From JAEZAF01 sp964395665 (GTDB taxonomy: Bacteria > Chloroflexota > Anaerolineae > Aggregatilineales > Phototrophicaceae), in assembly GCA_964395665.1 (NCBI GenBank), contig CAYNDH010000005.1:3676-67675 (forward strand): DNA of 64,000 bases, read 5' to 3'. Below the pieces are notes generated by a model, which saw only the letters and a list, made by a program, of their open reading frames with translations, made no database searches and was not told the origin of the DNA. The stretch's first letter is position 1. Each line of letters opens with the position of its first letter. Made by a program: the position numbers and the translations under genes. Below are positions 47,922 through 57,508 of this stretch, one piece after another.

Positions 47922-47952
47922 GGCGCTTTCAGGTCTAAAGAAAGCGCCTTTT
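47922..47952 (+). terminator. Terminator-like hairpin just before a start codon
   Basis: Stem GGCGCTTTC / GAAAGCGCC followed by TTTTAT; the next base is the A of the DUF2007 gene's ATG at 47955 (two bases later). Confidence 0.8.
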
Positions 47953-47954
47953 AT

Positions 47955-48296
47955 ATGCTCCAGCCGCGCCGGAATCACCCTCAGCACGAATGGATTGTCA
48001 TTTACACCGCGTCTAATATCCCAGAGGCGCAGATCGTCGCCGGACGCCTTCAGTCCGAAGGCATCGCCGCCTTGGTCAATTATCCGGTGGGCGGCTCAGC
48101 AATGGGCATCCATCTGGGGACGATCTCCGTACTCGTCCACCCTGATGATTATCAGGATGCCTGGCAGATTCTGTTTACAGAAGACGATACATTGACAGAG
48201 GAACTGCCCGAAGGCGACGAAAACACCCTTTATGACTGGCAGGATTTTGAACCACAAGATGACGACTCAGATGAACCGGACGAATACGACACTTAA
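47955..48296 (+). CDS. DUF2007-like protein
   Basis: 113 residues. Residues about 12-75 match the DUF2007 putative signal-transducing fold (WIVIYTASNIPEAQIVAGRL opening, LVHPDDYQDAWQIL near the end). The C-terminal 35 residues are strongly acidic. No other in-frame start lies nearby. The ATG sits directly after a terminator-like hairpin, so no clear ribosome site is available. Confidence 0.75.
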   Translation: MLQPRRNHPQHEWIVIYTASNIPEAQIVAGRLQSEGIAALVNYPVGGSAMGIHLGTISVLVHPDDYQDAWQILFTEDDTLTEELPEGDENTLYDWQDFEPQDDDSDEPDEYDT

Positions 48297-49266
48297 TGAG
48301 AATAGCACCCTGACCGCAGTCCCCGGCTTCCGTGTCGGACATGCCACCCATCTGGAAGGCGCGACCGGCTGCACGGTGATCCTCTGCCCTGAAGGCACCG
48401 TCGCCGGTGTCGATCAGCGTGGGGGCGCACCCGGCACACGCGAGACCGATCTTCTCCGCCCGATGCATCTCGTCCAGACGGTCAATGCCATCGTGTTATC
48501 TGGCGGAAGCGCCTACGGACTCGCCGCCGCCGATGGAGTCATGCGCTGGTGCGAAGAACATGAGATCGGCTTCTCGACCGGCACGGGCTTCATTGTCCCG
48601 ATTATCCCCGCCGCCATTCTGATGGACCTTGCGATTGGGGAACCGGGCATCCGGCCTGACGCGGCTATGGGCTATGCCGCCTGTGAAGCCGCCAGCACTG
48701 ATCCCGTCCCACAGGGCAACGTCGGGGCTGGGACCGGCTGCCGTATTGGGGCCATGATCGGTAACGAACTCGCGACCAAAGGCGGCATCGGCAGCGCCAT
48801 CCTGCGGTTCGATGATGGATTGATCGTCGCCGCGCTAGTGGCCGTCAATGCTGTCGGCAGTGTACTGGATGAAAACGGCCAGATCATCGCTGGCCTTCGT
48901 CAACCTGACGATAGTCAACCTGACGGCAGTGGATTTATGGATGTGGTCGAAGCGATGCGGCTTTGGAAGCCCCCGGCCCCTGCTGGCGCGTCCAATACCG
49001 TGATCGGAGTCGTCGCCACCAATGCCCGCCTGACCAAAGAGCAGGCGAATAAGGTCGCGCAGATGGCACAGAACGGGATCGCCTTTGCCGTCCGCCCTGC
49101 ACATACCATGTTCGACGGCGATACGCTTTTCGCCCTGGCAGCGGGTGACGTCGAAGCCGATGTCAGTGTCGTCGGTACCTATGCCGCCGATGTGGTCGCA
49201 ATGGCGATCCGTAACGGGACACGTGAGGCAAAAAGCCTGGGTAGTGTGCGCGCCTGGAACGATTAA
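48271..49266 (+). CDS. P1 family peptidase (DmpA-like)
   Basis: About 331 residues. The P1 (DmpA/ornithine acetyltransferase-like) fold is recognised by FRVGHAT, VLSGGSAYGLAAADGVM and GNVGAGTGC. Family members are self-processing N-terminal nucleophile aminopeptidases that cleave small D- or beta-peptides. It overlaps the end of the DUF2007 gene; ATG 48259 is an alternative start. Confidence 0.88.
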   Translation: MNRTNTTLNENSTLTAVPGFRVGHATHLEGATGCTVILCPEGTVAGVDQRGGAPGTRETDLLRPMHLVQTVNAIVLSGGSAYGLAAADGVMRWCEEHEIGFSTGTGFIVPIIPAAILMDLAIGEPGIRPDAAMGYAACEAASTDPVPQGNVGAGTGCRIGAMIGNELATKGGIGSAILRFDDGLIVAALVAVNAVGSVLDENGQIIAGLRQPDDSQPDGSGFMDVVEAMRLWKPPAPAGASNTVIGVVATNARLTKEQANKVAQMAQNGIAFAVRPAHTMFDGDTLFALAAGDVEADVSVVGTYAADVVAMAIRNGTREAKSLGSVRAWND

Positions 49267-49325
49267 GCCTTCTCAACTATAATGTTAAGAGCTTTCCACA
49301 GAAGTTTAAACAGGATTTACACATC

Positions 49326-50066
49326 ATGGCCGATAATCTTAAATCTGGGCCGTTAACGAAAAAAGAAGAAGACGCCATGGTGAAAGTTCTGGTTGTTGAG
49401 GATGAAGAAACCCTGATTAACAACCTTGCAGATAAGCTCAAGGCAGAAGGCTTCAGCGTCATTACTGCGCGTGACGGTGAAGTCGGGCTGGAGAAAATCC
49501 GCAGTGAAAATCCTGACCTGATCGTGCTCGATATTATGCTTCCCGGTCTTGACGGGTTAAGCATCTGCCGTATGGTGCGCCATGACCCCACCACCGCCCA
49601 CATCCCGATTATCATGCTGACCGCACGCGGCACTGAAGTCGATAAAATCGTCGGGCTGGAAAGCGGCGCAGATGATTATATCGTCAAACCATTCGGGCTG
49701 GGCGAATTCCTTGCACGCGTGCGCGCTGTAATGCGCCGAGTACCGGGCCGCATGACACTCCAGCAGGATGAGCTGGTTTCCAATGATCTGCGTATCAATA
49801 TGACCTCCCGTCGTGTTTTTAAAGACGATGAGGAAATCAAACTCAGCAACAAGGAATTTGATCTGCTCTCTGAACTGATGCGGAATCGTAACGCCGTCCT
49901 CTCTCGTGACCTCATCCTCACCAAAGTCTGGGGCTACGACTACTTTGTCGATAAACGCACGGTCGATGTGCATATTCGCTGGCTGCGTGAGAAACTGGAA
50001 GAGGACCCTTCGAATCCAAGCCGGATTGTCACCGTGCGCGGCGTCGGCTATCGCTTTGAAGGCTGA
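49326..50066 (+). CDS. PhoB/OmpR-type response regulator
   Basis: 246 residues. Receiver domain with VVEDEE, phosphoacceptor in LIVLDIMLPG and Lys in VKPF; then a winged-helix DNA-binding domain ending in VRGVGYRFEG. The start may be ATG 49377 (MVKVLVVEDE), which would give the usual N-terminus. It pairs with the histidine kinase 94 bp downstream. Confidence 0.92.
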   Translation: MADNLKSGPLTKKEEDAMVKVLVVEDEETLINNLADKLKAEGFSVITARDGEVGLEKIRSENPDLIVLDIMLPGLDGLSICRMVRHDPTTAHIPIIMLTARGTEVDKIVGLESGADDYIVKPFGLGEFLARVRAVMRRVPGRMTLQQDELVSNDLRINMTSRRVFKDDEEIKLSNKEFDLLSELMRNRNAVLSRDLILTKVWGYDYFVDKRTVDVHIRWLREKLEEDPSNPSRIVTVRGVGYRFEG

Positions 50067-50159
50067 AACCAGGGTGATCCGCCTCACCAGCCATCTGCTC
50101 ACCTGCTGTGCACCTATTGATCGTCCGTGTAACCGGAAATAACGGGAAGTTTGCCACAA

Positions 50160-51617
50160 ATGCCCGATCCATTTCTCATCCTGCTGATACTTGGGTTAGC
50201 AGCCGCACTGCTGACTCTGTTTTTCCTGTATCGCGATTATCAGCGTATGAGTGCGGAGCATCAGCGTATGAGTGCGGAACATCAGCGTGTGAGTGCAGAG
50301 CATCAGCGTGTGAAGGCGGAACATCAGCGCACCCTGCTTGAAGTACAGCAGCAGGCCGCCAACACAGGCACGCTTCAGACACAGCGTCGTGAGGCTGAAG
50401 CTCGTGCCGACTCGCTGCAAAGTCAGTTACAGGCGGCACAGCAGCAGCTTGAAGCCATCGAGCAGCGCGAAAAGAGCCTCACTACCAGCGCTGCCGAGTG
50501 GCAGGCGCACATCACCACCCAGCAGCAGGCCGCCGAATTAAACCGCTGGCTGGCCGACACCGCCTATGATGGCCTGATCGTGCTGGATACTGATCTCAAA
50601 GTGCTGGCGACCAATAAATCCGCCGAGGACTTACTCGGTATCGGCACATTCGCGCCGGATGCATCATTAACCGATATTACCCAGACGCCGATCCTTGAGA
50701 TGATGGTTGAGGATGCCCTCGCCAATGAAGAGGACATCCTTGAAGAGCAGGTCACCTTCGGCGAACGCAGTTTTCTCGTCCGTACACAGATGATCCGCGC
50801 CGACGGTATAACCCGGATCGGGATCGCGCTTCACGACATCACGCAGCTTATCCGCCTCAACCGCGCCCGCCGTGATATGGTCGCGAATATCTCGCACGAG
50901 CTGCGGACGCCTATCGCCAATATCCGGCTGATTATCGACGGCCTGTTCCACGATCAGGACAAACCGAAGCGCAAGGAAAGCATTTCATCACTGCGCGCCA
51001 TCGCCCACGAGACCGAGACGCTCTTATGGCTGGTGCAGGAGATGGCCGATCTCTCGATGATCGAATCCGGTCAGTCCATTATCCGTCTGGTGGATGTCCC
51101 TCTGTGGGAAATCACCGAAGAAGCTACCGCACGTCTCGAAGATCAGATGGAATCCAAGCGCCTGAAACTGGTCAGGCAGCAGGCAGATGACATCCATGTC
51201 CTGTGTGACCGCGATCTGATTCAGCGTGTGATCGTCAATCTGCTGCACAACGCCATGAAGTGGTCACCGACCGGCGGCACGCTCACCGTGACGACCGAAA
51301 AACAGGGGGATGAGGCAGTCGTCAGCATTTATGATAATGGCCCCGGCGTCCCTGAAGATCAGGTCGAGCGTATCTTCGAGCGCTTCTATCAGGTGGACAA
51401 TTCACGCTCCGCTGGAGAGGGTACCGGCCTGGGACTCGCGATCTGTAAGCACATCATCACCGCACATGGGGGCCGTGTCTGGGCGGAAAGCAATACCACC
51501 GGCAACGGCGGCGGACGCTTCAAATTCACCCTGCTATTAGCGGAAGAGATCCGGACCGCACCTGCCGAGCAGGGTATAACCAGCGACACCAGTATCACCA
51601 GCGGCGACGGGAACTGA
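50160..51617 (+). CDS. Membrane histidine kinase with heptad repeat and PAS domain
   Basis: 485 residues. A single N-terminal membrane helix (about 5-26) and no periplasmic domain. A coiled coil (about 27-125) begins with four near-identical seven-residue units (RMSAEHQ), then a PAS-like domain (about 130-230), HisKA with His246 (ISHELRTP), and HATPase with LLHNAMKW, DNGPGV and GTGLGLAI. Presumed kinase for the regulator upstream; this is the PhoR-like arrangement without a HAMP domain. Confidence 0.9.
   Translation: MPDPFLILLILGLAAALLTLFFLYRDYQRMSAEHQRMSAEHQRVSAEHQRVKAEHQRTLLEVQQQAANTGTLQTQRREAEARADSLQSQLQAAQQQLEAIEQREKSLTTSAAEWQAHITTQQQAAELNRWLADTAYDGLIVLDTDLKVLATNKSAEDLLGIGTFAPDASLTDITQTPILEMMVEDALANEEDILEEQVTFGERSFLVRTQMIRADGITRIGIALHDITQLIRLNRARRDMVANISHELRTPIANIRLIIDGLFHDQDKPKRKESISSLRAIAHETETLLWLVQEMADLSMIESGQSIIRLVDVPLWEITEEATARLEDQMESKRLKLVRQQADDIHVLCDRDLIQRVIVNLLHNAMKWSPTGGTLTVTTEKQGDEAVVSIYDNGPGVPEDQVERIFERFYQVDNSRSAGEGTGLGLAICKHIITAHGGRVWAESNTTGNGGGRFKFTLLLAEEIRTAPAEQGITSDTSITSGDGN
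50241..50325. repeat. 21-bp tandem repeat, four copies, inside the kinase gene
   Basis: Units of the type CAGCGTATGAGTGCGGAGCAT encode QRMSAEH; the last two differ by a few bases (GTG for ATG, AAG for AGT). Confidence 0.9.
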
Positions 51618-51619
51618 CC

Positions 51620-52237
51620 ATGACGCGAGTCGGGCTGATTTCCGACATTCACGGGGACGCCGCACGGCTTCAGCAGGCGCTCGATCTGCTCCAGCAGCAC
51701 AGTGTAAGCAGCATCCTGTGCGCCGGTGATCTGGTCGATGGGGCCGACCAGCCCGAAGCCGTGATCAATACCCTGCACACGCACCGCATCACCTGCGTGC
51801 AGGGCAATCACGACTCTGACAAGGCCAATGCGGTTCGCCGTGGTCGCCATGATCCCGCTTTCACGCCACAGAGCATTGATTATCTGGAAGCCCTGCCCTT
51901 TTCACACACCGCTCAATTTGCAGACAAAACGCTTCTGCTCATTCATGCGACTCCGTGGCATAATGGCATCCATGTCTTCTCTTACAGCGGACGCACCCTG
52001 CTCGATCAGTTCGTCGATCAGGCCGGTGATGCGGAGATCATCGTCATCGGGCACACCCATGAGCCGATGGTCATCCACTATCGCGATCGCCTGATCCTGA
52101 ATCCCGGTGCAGTTTATCAGAACCGCTTTGAGGATCAGTCCACCTGCGCCGTGCTGGATGTCCCGACGCTGGAATTTCAGGTGCTCGATATTCGCAGCGG
52201 TCGCCCTGTATCAAAGCCAGCCCTGCGCCTGTCCTGA
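51620..52237 (+). CDS. Metallophosphoesterase (YfcE-like)
   Basis: 205 residues. Calcineurin-type metal ligands are present: Asp9-x-His11 (SDIHGD), GDLVDG, GNHD and GHTHEP. Members of this subfamily are manganese-dependent phosphodiesterases for small substrates. It starts 2 bp after the histidine kinase stop, so it is probably the last gene of that operon. Confidence 0.9.
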   Translation: MTRVGLISDIHGDAARLQQALDLLQQHSVSSILCAGDLVDGADQPEAVINTLHTHRITCVQGNHDSDKANAVRRGRHDPAFTPQSIDYLEALPFSHTAQFADKTLLLIHATPWHNGIHVFSYSGRTLLDQFVDQAGDAEIIVIGHTHEPMVIHYRDRLILNPGAVYQNRFEDQSTCAVLDVPTLEFQVLDIRSGRPVSKPALRLS

Positions 52238-52368
52238 CGCATCATGATGTGACCAGCGCATCAGGGCGTCCGTTCTTCACTGAAAATCTATTCTGTCTGT
52301 AGTGGATACTCATCAACCGCCTCTAAACTCGTCTCATTTACGTTCCACAGTGAGCCAGTATAACGATC

Positions 52369-55300
52369 ATGATGCATCTTAAAGGGTTAAACGACCTCTT
52401 TCGTGACAGCCGCACCTGGCAGGAACTGCTTCAGCAGATGCGCGGGGGTGATCTGACATCGCTGAATGTCATCCGCGCAGCACGGCCTTATGTCGCCGCC
52501 GCGCTGACGCAGGACTGGGGCGCTCCGGTACTTTATCTCACCGGACGCATCAAGCGCGCCTATAATGTCGCCGAACAGCTTCCTGTCTGGTTAGGCACAA
52601 CCCAGCCTGTACTGCGCTTTGGTGAGCCAGTCGGCCAGTTCTACGAGCGCACCCCATGGGGCGAACTTGCCACCCGCAGTCGGCTGGAAGTGCTGTGCGC
52701 CCTGCTGCCACCCGCTGATGAACCTTCGACCGGGCCGCTGGCCGTCGTCAGTGCCGCCCGTGGCCTGATGCAGCCCACCCTGCCGATCAATCAGTTCCGC
52801 AAGGCATCGCTGCATCTGAAGGTCGGCCAGCAGGTTGCACTGAATCGCCTGCTTCAGGATCTTGTCGCCATCGGCTATGAACCCGCCAGCATTGTCATCC
52901 AGCCGGGGACGTTCAGCCGCCGTGGTGGACTGGTGGATATTTTCCCCACCGCATCGCGCAGCCCGATCCGCATCGACTTCTTCGATGATGAGATCGACTC
53001 GCTGCGTCCCTTTGATCCGGCGACGCAGCGCTCCGAAGGTCGGCTGGACAGCATCGGCATCACACCTGCACGTGAAGCAATGCCTTCACGTATGACGGAA
53101 GCCGCAGCGCTGCTCACGGACTGGTTCAGCGCTGTCCCACCGGAAAGCGATCTGGCGCGTGATCAAAACTCACTGACTAACAACAGTATTTTTCCGGTCG
53201 CCGAATTTTATCTGCCCTATCTCTACACGCATCCTGCCAGCCTGCTCGACTACGCTCCGCAGGATGCGCTTATCCTGATCGACGACTGGGAAGAACTGCG
53301 CGACAGCATCCTTGAAGTCGAGCAGAATGCCGAGCGCAACCGTCAGGAACAGATCGACGCCGGGATCATCCCGGATCATGGCGCTGTCCCCTATTTCACA
53401 TGGGAAGCGCTTGAGAAAGAACTGCGCCAGCGCCGCACGTTCACCCTTTCCAGCGCATCTGAAGAACGCACCGCCCTCTTCACACCTGGCGGACGCTATG
53501 GCGGACAGCTCAAGACGGCGCTTACCCAGGTCCGCACCCTGACGCGCAAAGGTGGACGTGCAGTCGTCGTCAGTGAGCAGACCGCCCGCCTGAACGAGCT
53601 GTGGAGCGAGCAGGATGCTTACGGTTACGTCCCGATTCTGAACGCGCTTGAGGACAAACCGCTTGCCGGGACCTCACAGATCGTCACCGGCACGATTCAG
53701 GAAGGCTGGACGCTTCATCTCGACAACGGCGAAACGCGCCTCATCTCCGATGCCGAGTTGTTTGGCTGGGAACGTTCAGAACCGCGCCGCCGTAAGGGTG
53801 CACGTCCGGCCAAACTGCCCGAAGCAGACTTCTCCGACTGGCAGGAAGGCGATTACGTCGTCCATGTCGATTATGGGATTGGCCGTTTCGCCGGGATGGG
53901 ACGCCGCACTATCGACGGCAACGAGCGTCAGTACGTCGTCATTGAATACGCCAGTAATGATACCGTGTTCGTCCCGATCCATCAGGCTGACCGTGTCTCG
54001 CGTTATGTCGGCGTGGACGATAGCCCGCCGTCACTCAGCCGACTCGGTCAGCCGGAATGGTCGAAGGCGCGCAGCCGGGCGAACAAGGCCGTACAGGAAG
54101 AGGCCGAAGAGCTGCTGAAGCTCTATATCGAGCGTGAGCAGGCGCAGGGCCATGCCTTCAGTGATGACAATCACTGGCAGCGCGAACTGGAAGCATCCTT
54201 CCCGTATGTCGAAACGGATGATCAGCTTCGCGCCGTGCGTGAAGTCAAGGCCGATATGGAGCGCGTCACCCCCATGGACCGCCTGATCTGCGGTGATGTC
54301 GGCTACGGCAAAACCGAAGTTGCGCTCCGGGCGGCGTTCAAAGCCATCAATGATGGCAAACAGGTCGCCGTGCTGGTCCCCACGACGATCCTTGCCCAGC
54401 AGCATTACGAGACCTTCAGCAACCGGCTCGCCCCATTCCCAGTTGTGGTCGAACATCTTTCGCGCTTCAAGAGCAAGGCCGCACAGGAAGAAGTGCTGCC
54501 GCGTCTCGCCAGCGGCGAAATCGACATCATCATCGGTACCCACCGCATCCTGTCAGACGATGTCAGGCTGAAGGATCTCGGACTCGTCATCATCGACGAA
54601 GAACAGCGTTTCGGTGTCAGGCAGAAAGAACATTTCAAGAAGCTTCGCACGCAGGTCGATGTCCTGACGCTGACCGCAACACCGATCCCGCGCACCCTGT
54701 ATATGAGCCTTGCCGGTGTGCGTGACATCAGCATGATCGAGACTCCACCGGAAGAACGGCTGCCGATCGTCACCCATGTCGGCCCATTTGATGAACATCT
54801 GGTGCAGCAGGCCATCAATCGTGAGATCGAACGCGGCGGCCAGATTTTCATCCTGCATAACCGCATTCGCACCCTTGACCAGCTTCGCGAAAGAATTGAG
54901 GAAATCGTCCCGGAAGCGCGCATTATCACCGCTCACGGCCAGATGAACGAACGCCAGCTTCAGGGGGTGATGGCCGCCTTCTCTCGCGGCGAATACGACA
55001 TCCTGCTCTCGACGTCGATTATCGAGAACGGCATCGACATCCCCAATGCCAACACCCTGATTGTCGACCGCGCCGACTGGTTCGGCCTGTCACAGTTGTA
55101 TCAGATCCGGGGGCGTGTAGGACGCGGTGCGCAGCAGGCTTATGGCTACTTCTTCTATCATCCGCGTACCACCCTGACGGAAGAAGCCCGCGCCCGTCTG
55201 GAGACACTCGCCGAGCATACCAGTCTGGGGGCCGGTTATCAGATCGCCATGCGCGACCTTGAGATTCGCGGCGCAGGGGACATCCTCAGCACCCGTCAGA

Positions 55301-55854
55301 CTGGTCACGTCGCCGCCGTCGGCCTCAACCTCTATACCCAGATGCTGAATCAGGCCGTGCAGGAACTCAAAGGCACAACCAGCGATGCCCCGGCTGCGGT
55401 TTCGGCCACGCAGAGCATTATTCTCGAACTGCCGCTGCCCGCCTATCTGCCAGAGGACTGGATTCCTGAACTCTCGCTGCGCCTTCAGATCTACCGACGC
55501 ATCGCCAATCTCACCAACCAGCACGAAATCGAGACGATGGAGGAAGAACTGCTCGACCGCTTCGGCCAGCTTCCCAAAGCCGTACAGGGCCTTCTGTATC
55601 AGATTCGCATCAAACTGCTGGCACAGCGTGTCGGCGCGACCGCCGTTATCGTCAGGGATCGCACTGTGCAGGTCCGTCTGCCCTTCCTGCCGGAAATCAA
55701 CCGGGATGCCCTTGCACAGCGCCTTGGAGATGATGTCACCGCCACCCGCACAGCGATCGAAATCCCGGCCAATGATGTATGGCAGATGCGTCTGCCCGGT
55801 CTGCTGGAAGATCTGTACAAGTTACAGGAAGCCGTCAGCCAGCAGGGTGTCTAA
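52369..55854 (+). CDS. mfd: Transcription-repair coupling factor
   Basis: 1161 residues, full length. An N-terminal UvrB-like module, an RNA polymerase-interacting CarD-like domain (DYVVHVDYGIGRFAG), helicase motifs GDVGYGKTE (near 641), DEEQRFG (near 742) and TATPIPRTLYMS, and the C-terminal D7 domain. It removes stalled RNA polymerase and recruits UvrA. Confidence 0.97.
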   Translation: MMHLKGLNDLFRDSRTWQELLQQMRGGDLTSLNVIRAARPYVAAALTQDWGAPVLYLTGRIKRAYNVAEQLPVWLGTTQPVLRFGEPVGQFYERTPWGELATRSRLEVLCALLPPADEPSTGPLAVVSAARGLMQPTLPINQFRKASLHLKVGQQVALNRLLQDLVAIGYEPASIVIQPGTFSRRGGLVDIFPTASRSPIRIDFFDDEIDSLRPFDPATQRSEGRLDSIGITPAREAMPSRMTEAAALLTDWFSAVPPESDLARDQNSLTNNSIFPVAEFYLPYLYTHPASLLDYAPQDALILIDDWEELRDSILEVEQNAERNRQEQIDAGIIPDHGAVPYFTWEALEKELRQRRTFTLSSASEERTALFTPGGRYGGQLKTALTQVRTLTRKGGRAVVVSEQTARLNELWSEQDAYGYVPILNALEDKPLAGTSQIVTGTIQEGWTLHLDNGETRLISDAELFGWERSEPRRRKGARPAKLPEADFSDWQEGDYVVHVDYGIGRFAGMGRRTIDGNERQYVVIEYASNDTVFVPIHQADRVSRYVGVDDSPPSLSRLGQPEWSKARSRANKAVQEEAEELLKLYIEREQAQGHAFSDDNHWQRELEASFPYVETDDQLRAVREVKADMERVTPMDRLICGDVGYGKTEVALRAAFKAINDGKQVAVLVPTTILAQQHYETFSNRLAPFPVVVEHLSRFKSKAAQEEVLPRLASGEIDIIIGTHRILSDDVRLKDLGLVIIDEEQRFGVRQKEHFKKLRTQVDVLTLTATPIPRTLYMSLAGVRDISMIETPPEERLPIVTHVGPFDEHLVQQAINREIERGGQIFILHNRIRTLDQLRERIEEIVPEARIITAHGQMNERQLQGVMAAFSRGEYDILLSTSIIENGIDIPNANTLIVDRADWFGLSQLYQIRGRVGRGAQQAYGYFFYHPRTTLTEEARARLETLAEHTSLGAGYQIAMRDLEIRGAGDILSTRQTGHVAAVGLNLYTQMLNQAVQELKGTTSDAPAAVSATQSIILELPLPAYLPEDWIPELSLRLQIYRRIANLTNQHEIETMEEELLDRFGQLPKAVQGLLYQIRIKLLAQRVGATAVIVRDRTVQVRLPFLPEINRDALAQRLGDDVTATRTAIEIPANDVWQMRLPGLLEDLYKLQEAVSQQGV

Positions 55855-55965
55855 CGCAGATCACACGGACCGGCCTGCTATGAACAGAACTGCTGCGGTC
55901 ATCCCCTGATAACAGCAGCAGTCGCAGCAGTCGATTGAAATGCGGGTTGGCTTTCGATATGACAG

Positions 55966-57384
55966 CTAAACTTCCGGCACGGCTTCCAGTGCCAGATCAT
56001 GCAGGACGATGACCGCCCGCTGCAACTCGTCCTGATCGATCACGAACGAGATGCTGCACTCACTGGAACCCTGTGCAATCGCCAGCACATTGATCATCTC
56101 GTTACCCAGTGCGGTAAACACGCGGCCAGCCACACCCGGCGTCCCACGCATCCCGGAGCCGACCACCGTCACAATCACCACCCGGTCGGAGACTTCGATG
56201 GTCTCGATATTCTGGTTGGCGATTTCGGTGTCAAATTCCTGAAGGATGAGATCACGGGCATTGAGCGCCCTTTCGTCAGTCACGACAAAACACATGCTCT
56301 GCTCTGACGACGACTGCGAGATCATCAGGATATTCGCCCCCGCCTTTGCAGTGGCAAGGCCAGCACGTCCGGCAATCCCCGGAACGCCTATCATACCGCG
56401 TCCGGCGATGGTGATCATGCTGACGTTCTTCACACTCGTCACTGCCTTGACGACGGTTGAGCTTGGCTGCGGCGTCGGCCCGATCAGCGTCCCCGGATGA
56501 TCCGGGTTGAACGTATTCCGCACATACAGCGGGATACCACGATTCAGCAGCGGCTGCACGGTCTTGGGATGCAGGACCTTCGCGCCATAGTATGCCAGCT
56601 CGCCAACTTCCTGAAACGAGACATAAGGCAGCACCCTTGCACGCTTGTCCACACGCGGATCAGTCGTCATCACGCCGTTGACATCCGTCCAGATGATGAG
56701 TTCGTCACTGTCAGTGTACGCTGCGAAGATCGCCCCGCTAAAGTCGCCACCACCGCGACCGAGCGTGGTGATCACGCCTGCTTTCGTCGCACCGATAAAG
56801 CCGGTCACCACCGGGACGACACCACTTTCAATCAGCGGGAAGATCGTATTGCGGATATTCGGCTCCGTCAGTTCCCAGATCGGGGCGGCGTTCTGATGGT
56901 TCTCATCGGTGACCACGACTTCACTGGCATCAACAGGCCGGGCATCGACACCCTGATCCAGCAGCGCCATCGCCACCAGCCGAGCGCTCATCTTCTCACC
57001 AAATGCCGTAACCGCATCACGGATGCGTGGCGTCACCTCACCCAGTACGTTAATCGCCTGACACAATTCAATGAACTCGTCGATCAGCTTCCCGATATTC
57101 CGCGTGATCCTGTCTCGATTTACCCCTGCTGACACCAGGCTGTTGATCGCTTCCTGATGCTTATCCCGCAGCTTTTCAGCAATGGACAGGTAGCCCCAGC
57201 GATCACCATCAAGCGCAAGCTGGATCGAAGACAGCAGGATATCGGTCACGCCCGCCATTGCAGAAACCGTCAGAATCACGCGATTACCGCGCTCAAGTTC
57301 GCGATTAGTGATATAAATCACATTCCTGATCGATTCAACACTGCCGACCGACGTACCGCCAAACTTCATTGTGATCGTCTTCAT
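55966..57384 (-). CDS. lysC: Aspartate kinase
   Basis: 472 residues. The N-terminal kinase has KFGGTSVGS, DFSGAIFA and WTDVNGVMTTDPR; two C-terminal ACT domains (about 310-470) provide allosteric control, usually by lysine or threonine. It commits aspartate to lysine, methionine and threonine. Its leader, between the DUF58 gene and lysC, holds four small hairpin repeats. Confidence 0.96.
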   Translation of the reverse strand: MKTITMKFGGTSVGSVESIRNVIYITNRELERGNRVILTVSAMAGVTDILLSSIQLALDGDRWGYLSIAEKLRDKHQEAINSLVSAGVNRDRITRNIGKLIDEFIELCQAINVLGEVTPRIRDAVTAFGEKMSARLVAMALLDQGVDARPVDASEVVVTDENHQNAAPIWELTEPNIRNTIFPLIESGVVPVVTGFIGATKAGVITTLGRGGGDFSGAIFAAYTDSDELIIWTDVNGVMTTDPRVDKRARVLPYVSFQEVGELAYYGAKVLHPKTVQPLLNRGIPLYVRNTFNPDHPGTLIGPTPQPSSTVVKAVTSVKNVSMITIAGRGMIGVPGIAGRAGLATAKAGANILMISQSSSEQSMCFVVTDERALNARDLILQEFDTEIANQNIETIEVSDRVVIVTVVGSGMRGTPGVAGRVFTALGNEMINVLAIAQGSSECSISFVIDQDELQRAVIVLHDLALEAVPEV

Positions 57385-57421
57385 AGACCGCTTTTCCTTA
57401 CTACGCCTTTACGATTTACAA

Positions 57422-57495
57422 TCCTGTCTGTCAGGAAACCTCCTGCTATCAGGAAATCTCCTGCTATCAGGGATATTGCCTGCCTGTCAGGACAG
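57422..57495. repeat. Serial mini-hairpins before lysC
   Basis: Four imperfect units of the type TCCTG-CTAT-CAGGA (57422, 57441, 57459, 57481), each a self-complementary stem with a 4-5 nt loop, 40-110 bp upstream of the lysC start. Confidence 0.85.
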
Positions 57496-57508
57496 AATAT
57501 TCAACAGC

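Noticed and set aside
55855..55965. Terminator between mfd and lysC
   Set aside because: GCTGCTG-rich inverted stretches are present but there is no stable stem with a T-tract.
57422..57495. Lysine riboswitch upstream of lysC
   Set aside because: The leader is only about 120 bp of mini-hairpins and lacks the five-helix lysine aptamer.
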